DNA of 64,000 nucleotides from Medicago truncatula. Lineage: Eukaryota > Streptophyta > Magnoliopsida > Fabales > Fabaceae. The position numbers were made by a program, and so were the translations under genes. The notes under the pieces are model-generated. The model was not told the origin of the DNA, did not search any database, and saw nothing but the letters and a program-made list of their open reading frames with translations. The stretch spans positions 13,020,001 to 13,084,000 of the forward strand of contig NC_053049.1 of the NCBI RefSeq assembly GCF_003473485.1, written 5' to 3'. This document shows, in pieces, positions 24,001 through 35,672 of this stretch; position 1 is the stretch's first letter; each line of letters starts with the position of its first letter.

Positions 24001-25835
24001 CCTGTTTGCCCTCTGATATTTTTTAACTCAATTAGTAGTCAAGTTATATTGGGTTTTGATTGTTTTCTTTGACCGAAGGGTTTGTTGTTATCCCTTTAAT
24101 TTGGCGTGTTTTTCTATTTTTGAGTATTTAGTATCTTGTTGGAATTTGTGTTTAGTTGGTATACTAATTTTTAGTCTTTACAATAGCGGCTATACTACTA
24201 TACTATCTACTATACTGCTAAACAGTTTTGGGGTCTGGCGCTCCGCGCCACTATCTAAGATTAACAACCAACGGTTTTTGATCTGTAATATTTTTCTTTT
24301 CTTTCAGATTGGTGCAGACAATGGATTATTCTGTTATTGTATTTGATACTGCTCCCACTGGCCACACCCTTAGACTGTTGCAATTCCCATCAGTTTTAGA
24401 GAAGGGTCTTGCAAAGGTGATGTCCTTGAAGAATAAATTTGGGGGTTTGTTTAGTCAGGTATGCATTTAAGGCTCAGACTTCTTGCATCACATGATATTT
24501 TCTATAATCGTGTGAAGTTGACTAGGTTCAGTTTCAGTATATAAACTGTTATCTTCAACCACTGTTGTCTAATTTGAACAAAACGCTATTTTCTGCGATT
24601 GACAGCGTTGTTTTCAACAAAAAAGAAAATTTTAAAAACTAACCTATTGTCTGCAGCATTAGCTCTATGAATTAATTGTTTTGGTTCTTTTGATTCTGGA
24701 CAACATTTGCATTATTCTTGTGATTTAATTATTCAGTGACATAACTAGGGGCAAGCTTTGATGATTCATGATATTGTATACATTTGGTTCATTTTTTATT
24801 TTGTAATTGGCAACTTTTCTTAACTTCCATCATCACAGATGACTCGCATGTTTGGCATGGGTGATGATTTCGGTGAAGATGCAATTCTTGGGAAGCTGGA
24901 AGGAATGAAGGATGTAATTGAACAAGTTAATATGCAATTCAAAGATCCAGTAAGAATTTCATCTAATTTCTGTTTTGTATTGTCTTGGAAAGTATAATAC
25001 GTTGTTTATTCTTTCGCTGAATTGTGCCGTATATTATTGCCAATCAATAAACTTTAGTTTTTTTTTTTTCTCTTCATATACATACTCAAACCTTAGATTT
25101 GTATATTCATAAAACAAAATGACCTTATAATTGTTTGTATTTTTCTCTATTCACAGGACATGACAACCTTTGTCTGTGTTTGCATTCCTGAATTCCTCTC
25201 GCTTTATGAAACAGAAAGATTGGTTCAAGAACTCACAAAGTTTGAGATCGACACACACAATATCATCATTAATCAAGTTATCTTCGACGATGAAGGTAAT
25301 CTGCTTGTTATATCTGAGGCATATATATATGCATTTCCTTATAGATTTTGTCAGCTAATCTGTTTTTCTCCTGCAGATGTCGAATCCAAGTTACTTAAAG
25401 CAAGAATGAAAATGCAGCAGAAGTATTTGGACCAGTTTTACATGTTGTATGATGACTTTAACATTACTAAGCTGCCACTGCTTCCACAAGAGGTAAGTTG
25501 TTTTGTTCTTGATTTCAGAGTCGGCCGTCAAGTAGCTGCACTATAGCGTAGCAGAATTTGAACAAGTTGTTATTATGAACAAATTGAGTACTTTTTTTAC
25601 TTTCATAAGTTATTATGTTTGTATCAATCAGCCTTTGATCGGTAGTGCAAATTGACAGGTTACTGGTGTTGAAGCTCTGAGATCATTTTCAAGACATTTT
25701 AAAACACCGTATGAATCCATATGCAGTAAAGATCAAGTAGAGCGGTTAGAGAATAGAGTAACGGCGCTACAACAGCAGTTAAAAGAGGCAGAAGAAGAAT
25801 TGGAGAGAGTCAAAACAGGGAAGAACAAGGATTGA
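21050..25835 (+). CDS. GET3: GET3-type ATPase (guided entry of tail-anchored proteins)
   Basis: Cytosolic homodimeric ATPase that receives tail-anchored membrane proteins and delivers them to the ER receptor; older name arsenical pump-driving ATPase (ArsA family). Exons: 21050-21307, 22355-22479, 24308-24458, 24839-24949, 25157-25295, 25377-25492, 25659-25835; all GT-AG, in phase, 358 residues, close to plant GET3A. Motifs: deviant Walker [11 protein letters not shown] (signature Lys28, Lys33), switch [12 protein letters not shown] with Asp57, switch [18 protein letters not shown] with Asp141. The helical client-binding part includes [14 protein letters not shown]. The CxxC zinc pair of yeast Get3 is replaced by DVESKLL, as in plant cytosolic GET3. 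No transit peptide, and a charged coiled C-terminus ([17 protein letters not shown]). Intron 1 holds a tandem array and intron 2 a LINE end. Identity is secure. Confidence 0.95.
21330..22310 (+). repeat. Tandem array in GET3 intron 1, about six 100-bp units
   Basis: Units repeat TTTTGCTTCTTGTGGTGAAT, ATTGAACCCCTTT, TTTTTTATGAATCTGAGCAT and CCCTTTTGTCAATTTTCAAT in the same order, starting near 21330, 21463, 21556, 21655, 21770 and 21868. The last unit is split by a MITE at 21915-22187 and resumes at 22191. The divergence between units suggests an old array. Confidence 0.85.
21915..22187. mobile_element. Near-palindromic MITE inside the intron array
   Basis: The arms are almost perfect inverted repeats for more than 65 bp: the left starts GGGTTAATAGTGTTTTTCAC, and the right end reads the same when complemented (GGGTTAATAGTGCTTTTCAC). 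TTA flanks both sides (21912-21914 and 22188-22190). The whole 273 bp could fold into a hairpin. Confidence 0.85.
22750..23014 (+). mobile_element. RTE-type LINE 3' end fragment in GET3 intron 2
   Basis: Encodes pieces of a LINE C-terminus ([15 protein letters not shown], then VDYIVKRVD-like) and ends in the widespread plant RTE 3' end: GTTTGATCCATGTAGCCGAT, CCAATTAGTGGGATAAGGCT, followed by a short TTG repeat. Several stops interrupt it. Confidence 0.75.
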
Positions 25836-26348
25836 TTGTTTTCATTCATATGAATAATGTCACTATTGTATTCTCTTTTGGTTCACATTTTATTTTTTGA
25901 AGTCTAGAACTTATAAAGCATCATTCTCTTTTCTGTTTTGGGATGCTATGTAAACCAAAAAGTAAAAGGATAAAAAAATTGTTTAGGGTAGTCTTTTTTG
26001 TTTCAAGAATATTCTTTACCTGTAACTTTCAGTTTATGAGTTGGATGATTTTTTTTGAGTATTCTTTACATGTTTGTTTTCAACTTTCCAAGTTAAAAGG
26101 TAAAGACATGGTATAAAATGTGCAATTGTTTTACATGAAAAAGATCTAGTTGGTTGTGCTTGTGCAGCCAAGTTTGATGTACAATATTTCTACTAGAGAT
26201 TAAATTTCACACACTTTTAGTATTAAATAAAAAGTTTACATTGTTGACAAATCATAGTGCAGATATAAAACTAGAGTAGTAAGAGCATTTGTTTACAAGA
26301 TAATTGATCAGCCATGTCATCGTTTCTTTAAAGATGGAACCTGGGAAT
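25836..26348 (+). other. GET3 3' UTR and spacer
   Basis: Follows the GET3 stop codon. No further gene or strong repeat recognised. Confidence 0.5.
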
Positions 26349-26863
26349 TAGGGTTGGGAATAGGCCAGGCCAGGCTTTGATAGGCCTGAGCCTGACCTAC
26401 GAAAAAATTTGCAGGCCTGAGCCTGGCCTATGGCCTTTCATAGGCCTATTATTTTGGTCTGGCCTGGCCTATTTAAAAGCCTGGCCTGAAAGCCTATTTA
26501 CAGGCCTACTTACTATTAAAGTCATTAAACATTCCATTTTATCTACTTTTAAATAGGCTTAATAGGCTTCAAAGCCTATTCCAGTGTAAGATTTGTCTAT
26601 CACTATAAGGCCTTAAAAACATATTTCACTATAAAGCTTTAAAGCCTATTTAAAAAGTCCACTATGAAGCCTAACATGCATAAACAGGCCGGCCTATTAG
26701 GATTCATAGGCTTTTTTTATAGCCTAAGCCTGGCCTATTTACTTAAATAGGCTTTTTAAAAAGCCTAAGCCTAGCCTTTTTAATAAACAGGCCAGGCCAG
26801 GCCAGGCTTAAACAGGCCAGGCCATAGGCCCCTGTAGGCCGGCCTGGCCTATTCCCAACCCTA
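26349..26863. mobile_element. hAT-like MITE, TAGGGTTGGGAATAGGCC family, copy 1
   Basis: Ends TAGGGTTGGGAATAGGCC and GGCCTATTCCCAACCCTA are inverted repeats. The interior repeats AGGCCTGGCCTA-like words in both orientations. Flanks CTGGGAAT (26341-26348) and CGGGGAAT (26864-26871) agree in 7 of 8 positions, fitting an 8-bp hAT target duplication. Confidence 0.85.
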
Positions 26864-26871
26864 CGGGGAAT

Positions 26872-27482
26872 GAATCCTCATGCGTAATTTATGCGAGAGT
26901 AAAGTGGTGATCTATTACCATTCAAATTCAATTTATCTAAATTCTTTATGTGTTTCTCTCTTCTGATGAATGGTGAGGAATCACACTTTACTCTCATGTG
27001 TAAATTACACTACATGCAAGAAAAAAAAAGAGGAGAGGACCCAATCATTCTATTCATTGACTCATGATAATAGTATTCTATCTCCTTCCACTCTTATTTT
27101 ATGATAGAGCCGCATGGTAATGAGAAGATTTATTCTGCATTTTACTTTGATCACAATATAGTATTTTGAATTATATTGTTTCTAAACATCCAAATCAAAA
27201 GAAATTCTGTTTTTTTTTTTTTTGGTTAAGTAGTTTAGTGAATGTAAATTTTCATTTTAAAATAAATAAGTGAAGTGTCTGAAGTTCGAATTTAACCATA
27301 CATGTATTATGCAATATCTCTATCAATCGATATAAGCTTACAGAGAGTCGAACACCGTTTCTTAAATACTTCTAATTGATAAGAAAAAGAAAAAGAAATA
27401 CTTCTAATTGATATACTTAGTTATCTCTATCAATAACTAAGTATATCTAAAAAAAGAAAAAGAAATATGTCAATAAATAAAA
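26872..27482. other. Spacer
   Basis: No gene seen. It contains small repeated words (ATACTTCTAATTGATA near 27367 and 27400) and a T run at about 27211. Confidence 0.45.
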
Positions 27483-28330
27483 GGGTTAATTAAGTTTTTG
27501 GTCTCTATAAATATCTGCAGTTTTCTTTTTAGTCCCTATAAAAAAAAATCACACTTTTTAGTCCTTACAAAATTTTCCGTTAGTGTTTTTAGTCCCTGCT
27601 AAATTAAAATTTGTTTAATTATGCTTAAAATTTTAAATTTTTTAATGATTTTTTACATACTTGTTTAAATCATTATAAAAGGTTCCGCCACAATAAATTA
27701 GCTCAAAATTTTATTTTTAGGTCCAAATTTTCGTTAGTTTTATCTTGAAATTTTGACGTTTTAAAAAAAATTATATTTAATTCATTACATGTTAAAAAAT
27801 TTTAATTTTTTATAAAAGAGATTATTATAATGTTCTTAACATGTCTGTTAAAAATAATTTAAAAATATAAAAGTTTAAGTATAATTAAACAAATTTCAAT
27901 TTAGTAGGGACCAACACATACTTTTAGTCCTTGTAAAATTAAAATTTGCATAATTGTGCTTAAACTTTTAAATTTGTAACATATTTTTCACATACTTACT
28001 TAGAATATTATACAAAGTTCTTCCGCAAAAAAGTAACTTAAAATTTTATTATTAGGTTCAAATTTTCATTAATATAGTCTTGAAAATTTATCTTTTAGAA
28101 AAATTCATATTTAATTCATTACATGTTAAAAAACTAAATTTTTTTATAAAAGAGTGTCTTACGATGTTATGAACATATATGTAAAAAATCTGTCAAAAAT
28201 TTAGAAGTTTAAGTATAATTAAACAAATTTTAATTTAACAGGGACTAAAAACACTAACAGAAAATTTTATAAGGATTAAAAAATGTGATTTATTTTTATA
28301 GGGACTAATAACAAAACTGCAGATATTTTA
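27483..28330. repeat. Large legume GGGTTAA-type inverted repeat element
   Basis: The left arm starts GGGTTAATTAAGTTTTTGGT, then ATCTGCAGTTTTCTTTTTAG, and continues for over 150 bp. The right arm repeats it inverted (CAGGGACTAAAAACACTAAC, AACAAAACTGCAGATATTTT) but lacks the outer 28 bp or so. A third, direct copy of part of the arm lies near 27900-28060, so the element is rearranged. Confidence 0.7.
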
Positions 28331-29650
28331 TTTCCTTCATTGTGTTATCTCATGTGATTCAAAAGTAGAGAAGTTAATTTCCAAAGACATAATTGTTTTA
28401 GGAGTTATAAAGATACTTGACGACTAAGATTTACTATAATTAGTTTACACCATTTACATACACTTCAGAGTTAGCCATATATGTAACAAACAAAATAAGC
28501 TTAACTTATTGCATAAAAAACAAAATCAATTAGCTATTTAAAGGAAAAAAAGAAATCTTATAGTGAGTGTCATATTCAAGATTTGCACGCCTAGGTATGA
28601 GTCAATATATGGGAACTGTTCTTCATTGTTGTCAGCAACCGTTATAGTGTCACAGATCTATCAACTATAGTATCAAAGGACATGTATGTATAGCTAGTGC
28701 CTAGTATTATCGAATCCACTAAAACATTTATAGGAAAAATTATTTTGAGAGAGTTTAATTACTCTACATTGGTGGTGTAAAATTATTTTACACATGTATC
28801 TAATGATGTATTGCTATTTTAATTAATAAATATTTTATAATCAGAACCAATCAGATGATCAAACATGACAGAATTATTACTTTATTTTTTATTTTTAAAA
28901 TTGAACAGACATTTAAGAGTTCCTAATTAAACGCCAAAATACTTTTTTTTTGAGTAATAACGCAAAATACTTTATTTAAAGCATTTAAAAAGATTAACAT
29001 GTTTTGAACCGGATCTAAGCTCATTCCTTAGATGGACTTAGCGATAGAGGTGCACGTTAAGGGGTTGCATCCACCAACACACTCGAGCGAATTTGCCTAA
29101 CTCATCAGTGCCGCTTGATCAAAATTGGACGATTATTCACAAACAATGTCAGGAATCCCACAACGGATTTAACAGTCTCACAACCAAAAACTCATTAGAC
29201 ACCACCTCTTCCTCTAATGAGATAAGGCACGTTCCTTTGTGTGCTTTATCAACTCTAGCTGTCGATCTATTTTACAACTCCGATTCACTAAATATATATC
29301 TATTAGTTTCTCGAAGAGAACACTGATTACCTTTCATGGAGGGAACACGTGGGAATTAACAAGAAAAATATTCAGCATGATTTTAAGAATAATTAGTAAT
29401 TAACCAACTACTAAGCTAAGACTTAAGAAAAACAAGAACGAAATTTGCAACTTAATTATTTATACTAAAAGAGGAAAAGTGATTTCGTTAATATAGAACA
29501 TATGGTTCCAATGTTCATATATATTTCCATAACTATATATTACAAGGGTGATAATCGATGACTTGAAATTGAAGGTTAATTGTTTCTACTCTAATAACAA
29601 TATACAAGAAGCAAATTCCTATAAATTACACAAAACAAAGAACAATATTT
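28331..29650. other. Start of the duplicated LysM block and LysM 3' flank
   Basis: From about 28331 the sequence is homologous to 41850-42060 (shared words ATGTGATTCAAAAGTAGAG-like, AAACAAAATCAATTAGCTAT, TCATATTCAAGATTTGCACG) and in part to 35441-35640. No other gene recognised; the open stretch at 29093-29326 has no known homology. Confidence 0.5.
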
Positions 29651-30001
29651 CTAGGTATGATTATATGAAGGTGTAATTTTGATGACAAGGCCAGGGAAGA
29701 CATCATCAGGGTCATGTATATGAGGATTGTTCTCAACAATAAAAGGATCATTACACTTATCACTAATTGTGTTAAGTGTCTCACCTTCACCAACTACATA
29801 GATTTCGTCGCATGGTTTGGACAACAAGAAATGGTTGCTTTCTATGATGTTGTGATCATGATCATTTGGAATCATATAGCTATCTCTATAAATGGTTAGA
29901 AGTATGAGTGCTACAAGAACAATAGAACAATACCATGAAGTTGCATCAGCTATGGCTTTTGAGCTTAATTTTCGTCCCTTTCTTGAGTTGAAAGGAACCA
30001 T
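29651..30001 (-). CDS. Small membrane-anchored LysM-domain protein, copy 1
   Basis: 116 residues. The start at 30001 (MVPFNSRKGRK) is chosen because it lines up with the paralogue at 42465-42815; five codons upstream another Met is in frame. A hydrophobic segment at about residues 23-43 (SWYCSIVLVALILLTIYRDS) looks like a membrane anchor. A single LysM domain follows (EIYVVGEGETLNTISDKC, NPHIHDPDDVFPGLVIKI). LysM domains bind N-acetylglucosamine-containing glycans; this short plant subfamily (similar proteins of about 100 residues exist in Arabidopsis) has no kinase domain and no assigned function that I know of. Intronless. Upstream sequence is shared with the second copy, including AAAGAATGGTTTG and GCGGTTACTAAGAAAA-type words. 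Confidence 0.85.
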   Translation of the reverse strand: MVPFNSRKGRKLSSKAIADATSWYCSIVLVALILLTIYRDSYMIPNDHDHNIIESNHFLLSKPCDEIYVVGEGETLNTISDKCNDPFIVENNPHIHDPDDVFPGLVIKITPSYNHT

Positions 30002-32725
30002 GATGATCAAGATCAAAGAGAGAGAGAGAGATTGATGAGAGAAAAGAATGGTTTGGAAAGTGATTATAAAGAAAAAGTAAAGATGGAGTATGATGTGTGT
30101 GTGTGAGGGTCAGTTTTGGCGGTTACTAAGAAAAGGAAGTTGAGGTGTGGAGAAAAATGGGGGAACATAGTGTTAATATATTTTTTTTTTATTTAAACAA
30201 AGAAGTAACTAAATTCTTTTTTATATTTTTTAAATGAAATTATCTAGATTCTTTTTTGACTAAATGTGTGCAACTAGATTTGGACCTATAACATCTTGCA
30301 AACCACTAAAAATATAAGACTGTTCTTTATACATATATGGTGATTTTTATCAGCATCCATCAAACATCAATTAACAGTCATTTAATACTTTTGAGATCAA
30401 TTGAGGCATTTTTTAAATCAGCTTACTCGATTTATAAAGTGTACTAAACTATAGCTAATTATCGTTCGACTTTTTTTAAGTGCCAAAACTACTTGTCAAA
30501 ATATAATTCCTTACTTATGGCTTATGTTTTAATGTTTTGTTCTCATATGTTTTAGTCTTGTTTTGGTACCACTACATTTTTTGGTATCAAGTAGGCAGTT
30601 ATGCTAATGATGGAAAAATATTTACTAAATTTGGTAAATCGAAATATTGAGATACACTAATGTTGAAGAAAAAAAAAAAAGGAATTACCTGACAAAAAAA
30701 AGAAAAAGGAGGAATTACACTCATCTCTTATAAGAGATACTTAAATTACACCGTCTCTTTTGTCATAATATACACTTCGCTCTCTCCTCTTACGTAAAAT
30801 TTATTAGAGAAAATGTTGGAACAATGTTTTATAAGATAGCGTAAAAAGTTTTTCAACCATTGAAGAAATTTTTAGGATTACTCGCGTATTTGGTCGCTCT
30901 TTTTAAGACTATTCGTGGCACTGTCTAAATTTGTGCAACAGACTGTCAACCACGTAAAAACACCTTTTCATTTTTTTCTTTTGGTTACCACATAATAATT
31001 CATTTTCCTTTTCATATTTATAGATTTAGCGGTCCTTGCGGTTAGGATCAGTTTTTTGATGCACGCTCACTACGTGTTAGGATATTAAAGTTAGAAGATA
31101 ATTTTATCACTAGAAACTTCACTTTTTAGTATAATTTTGTTCGCCTCTTTGTTTTTTCTATATTATATTACTTTAAGTTATTTTATTCTGACTTTTTATT
31201 TGCAAAAATCATTTCACTAGATTATAACACTACTTTGCGTTCTCACTTTGACTTCTTAAACATGCTTACAATTTCAATTTACTTAATTTAATTGTTCTTT
31301 TAACGTGAATGTAATCAAATATGAAGGTTCAGAAACAAGAAATTCGGGAACACAACCTCATGACATTATTTGGTAAAAAAATAAAGTCAATAGCTTAAAT
31401 TGGTGTAATTTTTGCACCTTTTTTGTTTTTGCTTTTTGTAGTCGTTTCGTAGCATATTATTGAATATATCTACTTATATATGAAATACTGCCAAAAATGC
31501 ACGGGTTAGAGTAGTAAATTTAAAGTGTGAGTAAACATAGCTGGATCGATAACAACCCTAGAAGCATCACTTATATACCTAACCAATGGTTCCACACTGT
31601 TTATACCTAGCTGCGCATCCTCTCTCTTAGAAGAGTGAATCTTCATTCTTCGTTCCACGCATCTAGGTTAGTGATATATTCCAAAAATGATCTGTGTTTT
31701 TATTTTCCTTGTCTTTATTGTTTAATATTAACCCTTTTATTGAAGGCATGTCCGGTGTATATATATATTAATTTTTGCAAATTATTACTGGTCGGTGTAT
31801 CCATGTGAGTGTGATGTCCAGTATATCTATGTGTTGGTTCTTCATATACAAGCCTTTTGCTTGAACTTTAACAACTATAGTTTATTATAAAAGTCAATTG
31901 TATATGTTAGTTAATGTTTCTTCTTTTTCAACTAGGGTTTTGAAACTTTAGGGCTTTGAAACTTTAACAAATAGCTGAGTTTTCGAACTATTTTTGTTTG
32001 ATGATACCTTACTGTATTAAAATGTTTTAGTTTTGTGATACAATTTTAGATATACTTCATATCCTAGGAATATAATAAGAATTAAAATGCGATGATTGGT
32101 CACCAAGTGGCTTTCAAATTGCAATCAAGATTTAGAGTTGATGCTATCATTTTTTTCTGCTAATAATATCTATCTATTTTTTCAGAATTTTTATTGTAGT
32201 TTGAATAGTATATTTTTTATATTGATTTTTACATTGTTTCTTTTTTATTGCTGATGAATGGAATAGAAAACTTGATGATTGGAATAGAAAGCTTGTATCT
32301 TCTTTGAGTTTTTATTTGTCAAAAGAAGTAAACAGAAGAGAAAAAAAAGAGTAAAATAGAAAGTGTTGTGCAGAACATAAAATGAATTTTCATTGTAATT
32401 GTATAACCCTAGAGAACAAAGAAAGTGTTTGTAGGAATGACTAACATCTTAATATTAAACAACAAATTCCTAAAGTACAAGCCATAATTAATAACAGAAA
32501 AATAAACTCCTAATGACTATTTCAATTTTTTGTGTATACAGATTATAATTGTAAAGTATAATCCATAATTAATAGCAAAGAAATAAACTACTATTCTTAA
32601 ACAACCAGTTTTTTTTTTTTTTTTTTTTTCTTCTTCTTTCTTTCAGTAGATATGCTTTCAACTTTTTTCTTTTCTTTTCAAGTGCATAGTTATTTTCATT
32701 GCAGAGTTCACTCTCAGAATCGGAG
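30002..32725. other. Divergent spacer between LysM copy 1 and coiled-coil gene 1
   Basis: Contains the LysM promoter (minus) and the leader of the coiled-coil gene (plus). A probable noncoding exon ends near 31667 (CACGCATCTAG/GTTAGT), and the acceptor TTCATTGCAG at 32703 lies just before the start codon. Sequence from about 31850 is homologous to 37670-38600. No other gene. A run of about 19 T lies at 32611. Confidence 0.5.
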
Positions 32726-34189
32726 ATGGAGGGTTCTATCAATTCAGATTTAAGTTGTGATGGAGAGTGTGTATTTGTGACTCCATATATGAAGCTGAAG
32801 TCTAGCCTTCAACCTCTCAATATTGACGATAATAGTTCCGTAGTTTCTGTGAATGAGGGTTGTCAATCACCTTTGTCGTCATGGGATTCTGAACCTGAAA
32901 CTGATACTTTGTCTATAATCAGTTCTCATGGAGAGGGACCCCTTGAAGGTATTAACCTGGAAGAATGTCTTGATATGGAACAAGAAAACCAGTTTGTTGG
33001 GGTGGAAAATACAGATGATAATTTATCATGGGAGATGGACAATAAAAGTTATGATCAATTGCTCAAAAAGTTCAAAGAAAATGAGGAAGAGCTAAGAGTT
33101 TCTAATTTTAAACTTCAGCTTTCGGAACAAGAGATTATAAAGTTGAAAGTTCAAGCTGAGAATAGCAAGGGTCAGCTTGATAAGGTGCGTGAAGAATTGA
33201 AGCTGAACAAGGAAGAGCTGCATGAACAAAAAGAGCTTTCGAAAGAAGATATCGCAATATGGATGAAGGAGCTTCAGGTAGTTAATGAACAACTCAAAAT
33301 ATCAAAATGTAAAATTGCAACATTAGAAAAGGAACTTGATAGTAGGTCATCCAAGACTCGTCAATTGCAAGATCAGCTTAACGCGGCACATGAAAATCTG
33401 TCTAAATCAGAATGTCAGCTGGTTACAAGGAAAAATCAAATTCAAGTTCTTACAAAGAATCTAGTTTCATGGAGAGATAAAATTAAAATGTTAAAAGACT
33501 CGTATGGGGTTCTTCAACAAAGGGTCTTGCAAAAATTGAACTCTCACATGTTTGATTTGGAGGCTAAGTTCTCTTTGGAGAAAGATGAGCTAAAGAACAA
33601 ATGGACTTGCAAGATGTCTGAAATGAAAAAACAATTGACCTCTAAACTGGAGGACTGTGAGTCTAGAAACAGTGAATTAGAAAACAAATTAAGGCAATAT
33701 GAAGCTGAAAAGATGAAAAATGAAGAGTTGAATGCTACTCAACAAATGGCTTTGGAAGATACAATCTGTTATTTGAGGGAAGAACTTGGTCAGAGAAAGC
33801 ATGAGATAGAAGCTTCAAAAAAGGGATTCGACATGCTAAAGATTGAAAGAGACGAAGGCCATGTCAAGATTGCTGAGCTTCAGGCTGAGATATGGTCACA
33901 CGAGGATCAAATATCAAATATGAACAGATATATTCGGGAGCTAAAAGTAGGACTGAAGGAGCTCGAGATCAACAAAACTACACTGAATCAAGTAATTCAT
34001 AAGCTAACCGTGAGAGTGGGAGAACTTAGTAAAGAGGTAACCAGGCAGAACGGTGTGATCTCCGATAGGGCTGAGGAGAAGAGGGAGGCAATTAGACAAC
34101 TAAGTTTTTCTGTTGATCATTATAGGAGTCTATATCTCGAACTTCAGGAATTCATTGGTTATTGGTGTCGTGGCGGCACACTGTTATAG
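32726..34189 (+). CDS. NETWORKED (KIP1-like)-type coiled-coil protein, copy 1, without NAB domain
   Basis: 487 residues in one coding exon. The start MEGSINSDLSCDGE is supported by alignment with copy 2; the in-frame TTG upstream lies across the splice acceptor. Residues 1-105 are acidic and Ser-rich (PLSSWDSEPETDTLS), about 110-450 form a long coiled coil (EEELRVSNFKLQLSEQEIIK and many heptads), and the C-terminus has EEKREAIRQLSFSVDHYRS, which resembles the IRQ region of NET3/NET4 proteins. In that family the N-terminal NAB domain binds actin, and in NET4 the IRQ region binds RABG3 GTPases at the tonoplast. No NAB-like sequence (Trp-rich WWDSH) lies in the upstream 1.1 kb. The family call rests on the C-terminus and coiled-coil style. 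Confidence 0.75.
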   Translation: MEGSINSDLSCDGECVFVTPYMKLKSSLQPLNIDDNSSVVSVNEGCQSPLSSWDSEPETDTLSIISSHGEGPLEGINLEECLDMEQENQFVGVENTDDNLSWEMDNKSYDQLLKKFKENEEELRVSNFKLQLSEQEIIKLKVQAENSKGQLDKVREELKLNKEELHEQKELSKEDIAIWMKELQVVNEQLKISKCKIATLEKELDSRSSKTRQLQDQLNAAHENLSKSECQLVTRKNQIQVLTKNLVSWRDKIKMLKDSYGVLQQRVLQKLNSHMFDLEAKFSLEKDELKNKWTCKMSEMKKQLTSKLEDCESRNSELENKLRQYEAEKMKNEELNATQQMALEDTICYLREELGQRKHEIEASKKGFDMLKIERDEGHVKIAELQAEIWSHEDQISNMNRYIRELKVGLKELEINKTTLNQVIHKLTVRVGELSKEVTRQNGVISDRAEEKREAIRQLSFSVDHYRSLYLELQEFIGYWCRGGTLL

Positions 34190-35672
34190 CTTCCTAATAT
34201 TACATTCCCATCCTTTTGTTTTGTTTTATAGATCTTTTGTTTAGTTTTTCATCGGTTTCATATTCATTCCTGCTATGCACCTAAACATTGCTGAATAATG
34301 TCTTTCTTCCTTTTGACTCTAGTAGGTCAAACTATTCACATTGATAATTGAAGGTTATGAAGTTTTTAAGTTGTTTTTATTTTAGTTTTTATTTCTACGA
34401 AATGGATGTTTTGTGGAAAAATATCGTAATTTAATTTATATAAAATCAATATTTGTTTCACCTGAAAGTTTAATATTGGTTTGGGTGACCCAATTAGATA
34501 AGCAATATTGCTTTTGTGAGGGAGAACTGTGGTTTGATTTCCGCAAGACACACCCTTTTAGAGAGACAGTTTTAAGTTGTGATCGAGATGATAAATTTTA
34601 CCTTTTCTTATGCGAGTCTTGAGAGCATAATTTATTGCATTTTCAACCTCTTAGTTTGATTTGAGTCTTGGAAGCAAATAGGAGATTTGGCATGTACCTT
34701 TTTATGGCCTGAACTCCTTCATTGAAGATCAAGATCACATATGGGCATTCCTATGACTTGGTTAATGTCTTGGAAGTTTATATTGTGTATATTGAAGTCG
34801 TAGTACAAGATGTTTTTAGGAGTTGGAAGAGTCTGAGTCATCAAGTTTTTCAGCGCGTTTTTCTCTTCTTTCTAGTGTGCGGTGTGTTGGTTGTTGGGGC
34901 TATGTTGCTTGGAGTTGGTTATGCGCAGCTATTTTTTCTGTTGATGTTGCTGCTGCATATTTGTGCAGTCTGCAATTTTTTTTTTTTTGTGGCCTTCAGT
35001 TTGGTCGAGACTTGTAGAGGCGTGTTGGCTCTGTCCGACTAAGCCGGTTTGTTCATAGAATGAAGTTTGATTTGGTATTTAGTTAATGCTACTAACAAAT
35101 AACAATATGTATCAAGTTGAGGGTTGATATTTTATTTGTTCTCTAGGAGGGACACTGCTTATTGTGAAAGAACTCTCTTGTGCAAATTTATGTCCACTTT
35201 GAGCAATTCTTATGCTCGAGTAGTAATAAATAAAATTTTGCCTTTTAAAAAAAATGGAAATTTATTTGCATCATAGCTTTTAAATGTTGGTAACATGTTT
35301 GTCCAAGTTTTTGTATTTTTTATGTTCATTCTTTGTCTGATGTTGATTCTTCTACCTATGCTTTTTATATTAAAAATGATTTTATTGTTGATCTATATAC
35401 AAAGGAAAAAAAAGTAGGAAGTAAAGAAGATTGTTATCACATGTGATTCATAACTCAATTGACAATGTCAATATTGCTAAGTTGCACACGTTCATCAATT
35501 TTGAACCTAGGACTTCGAAAAAATTGATGAAGTTAATTTATAAAGATGATTTAACGATTAAAATTTACCTTAGTTAGTTTAAACCATTTATATACTCTTC
35601 AGGAACATATATAACAAAATAAGTCCTCTAAAAAAAGATTAGTCTTTTATAAGGGAATAAACTTATAGCATT
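34190..35672 (+). other. 3' flank of coiled-coil gene 1
   Basis: Homologous over most of its length to the sequence after coiled-coil gene 2 (40129-41900), for example GTTTCACCTGAAAGTTTAAT and GGAGTCTGAGTCATCAAG-type words. It ends at about 35640 inside the part that elsewhere precedes a LysM gene, so this unit has lost its LysM gene. No gene recognised. Confidence 0.55.

Noticed and set aside
30002-32725. NAB actin-binding exon before the coiled-coil gene
   Set aside because: Searched by eye for a Trp-rich WWDSH-like frame and found none.
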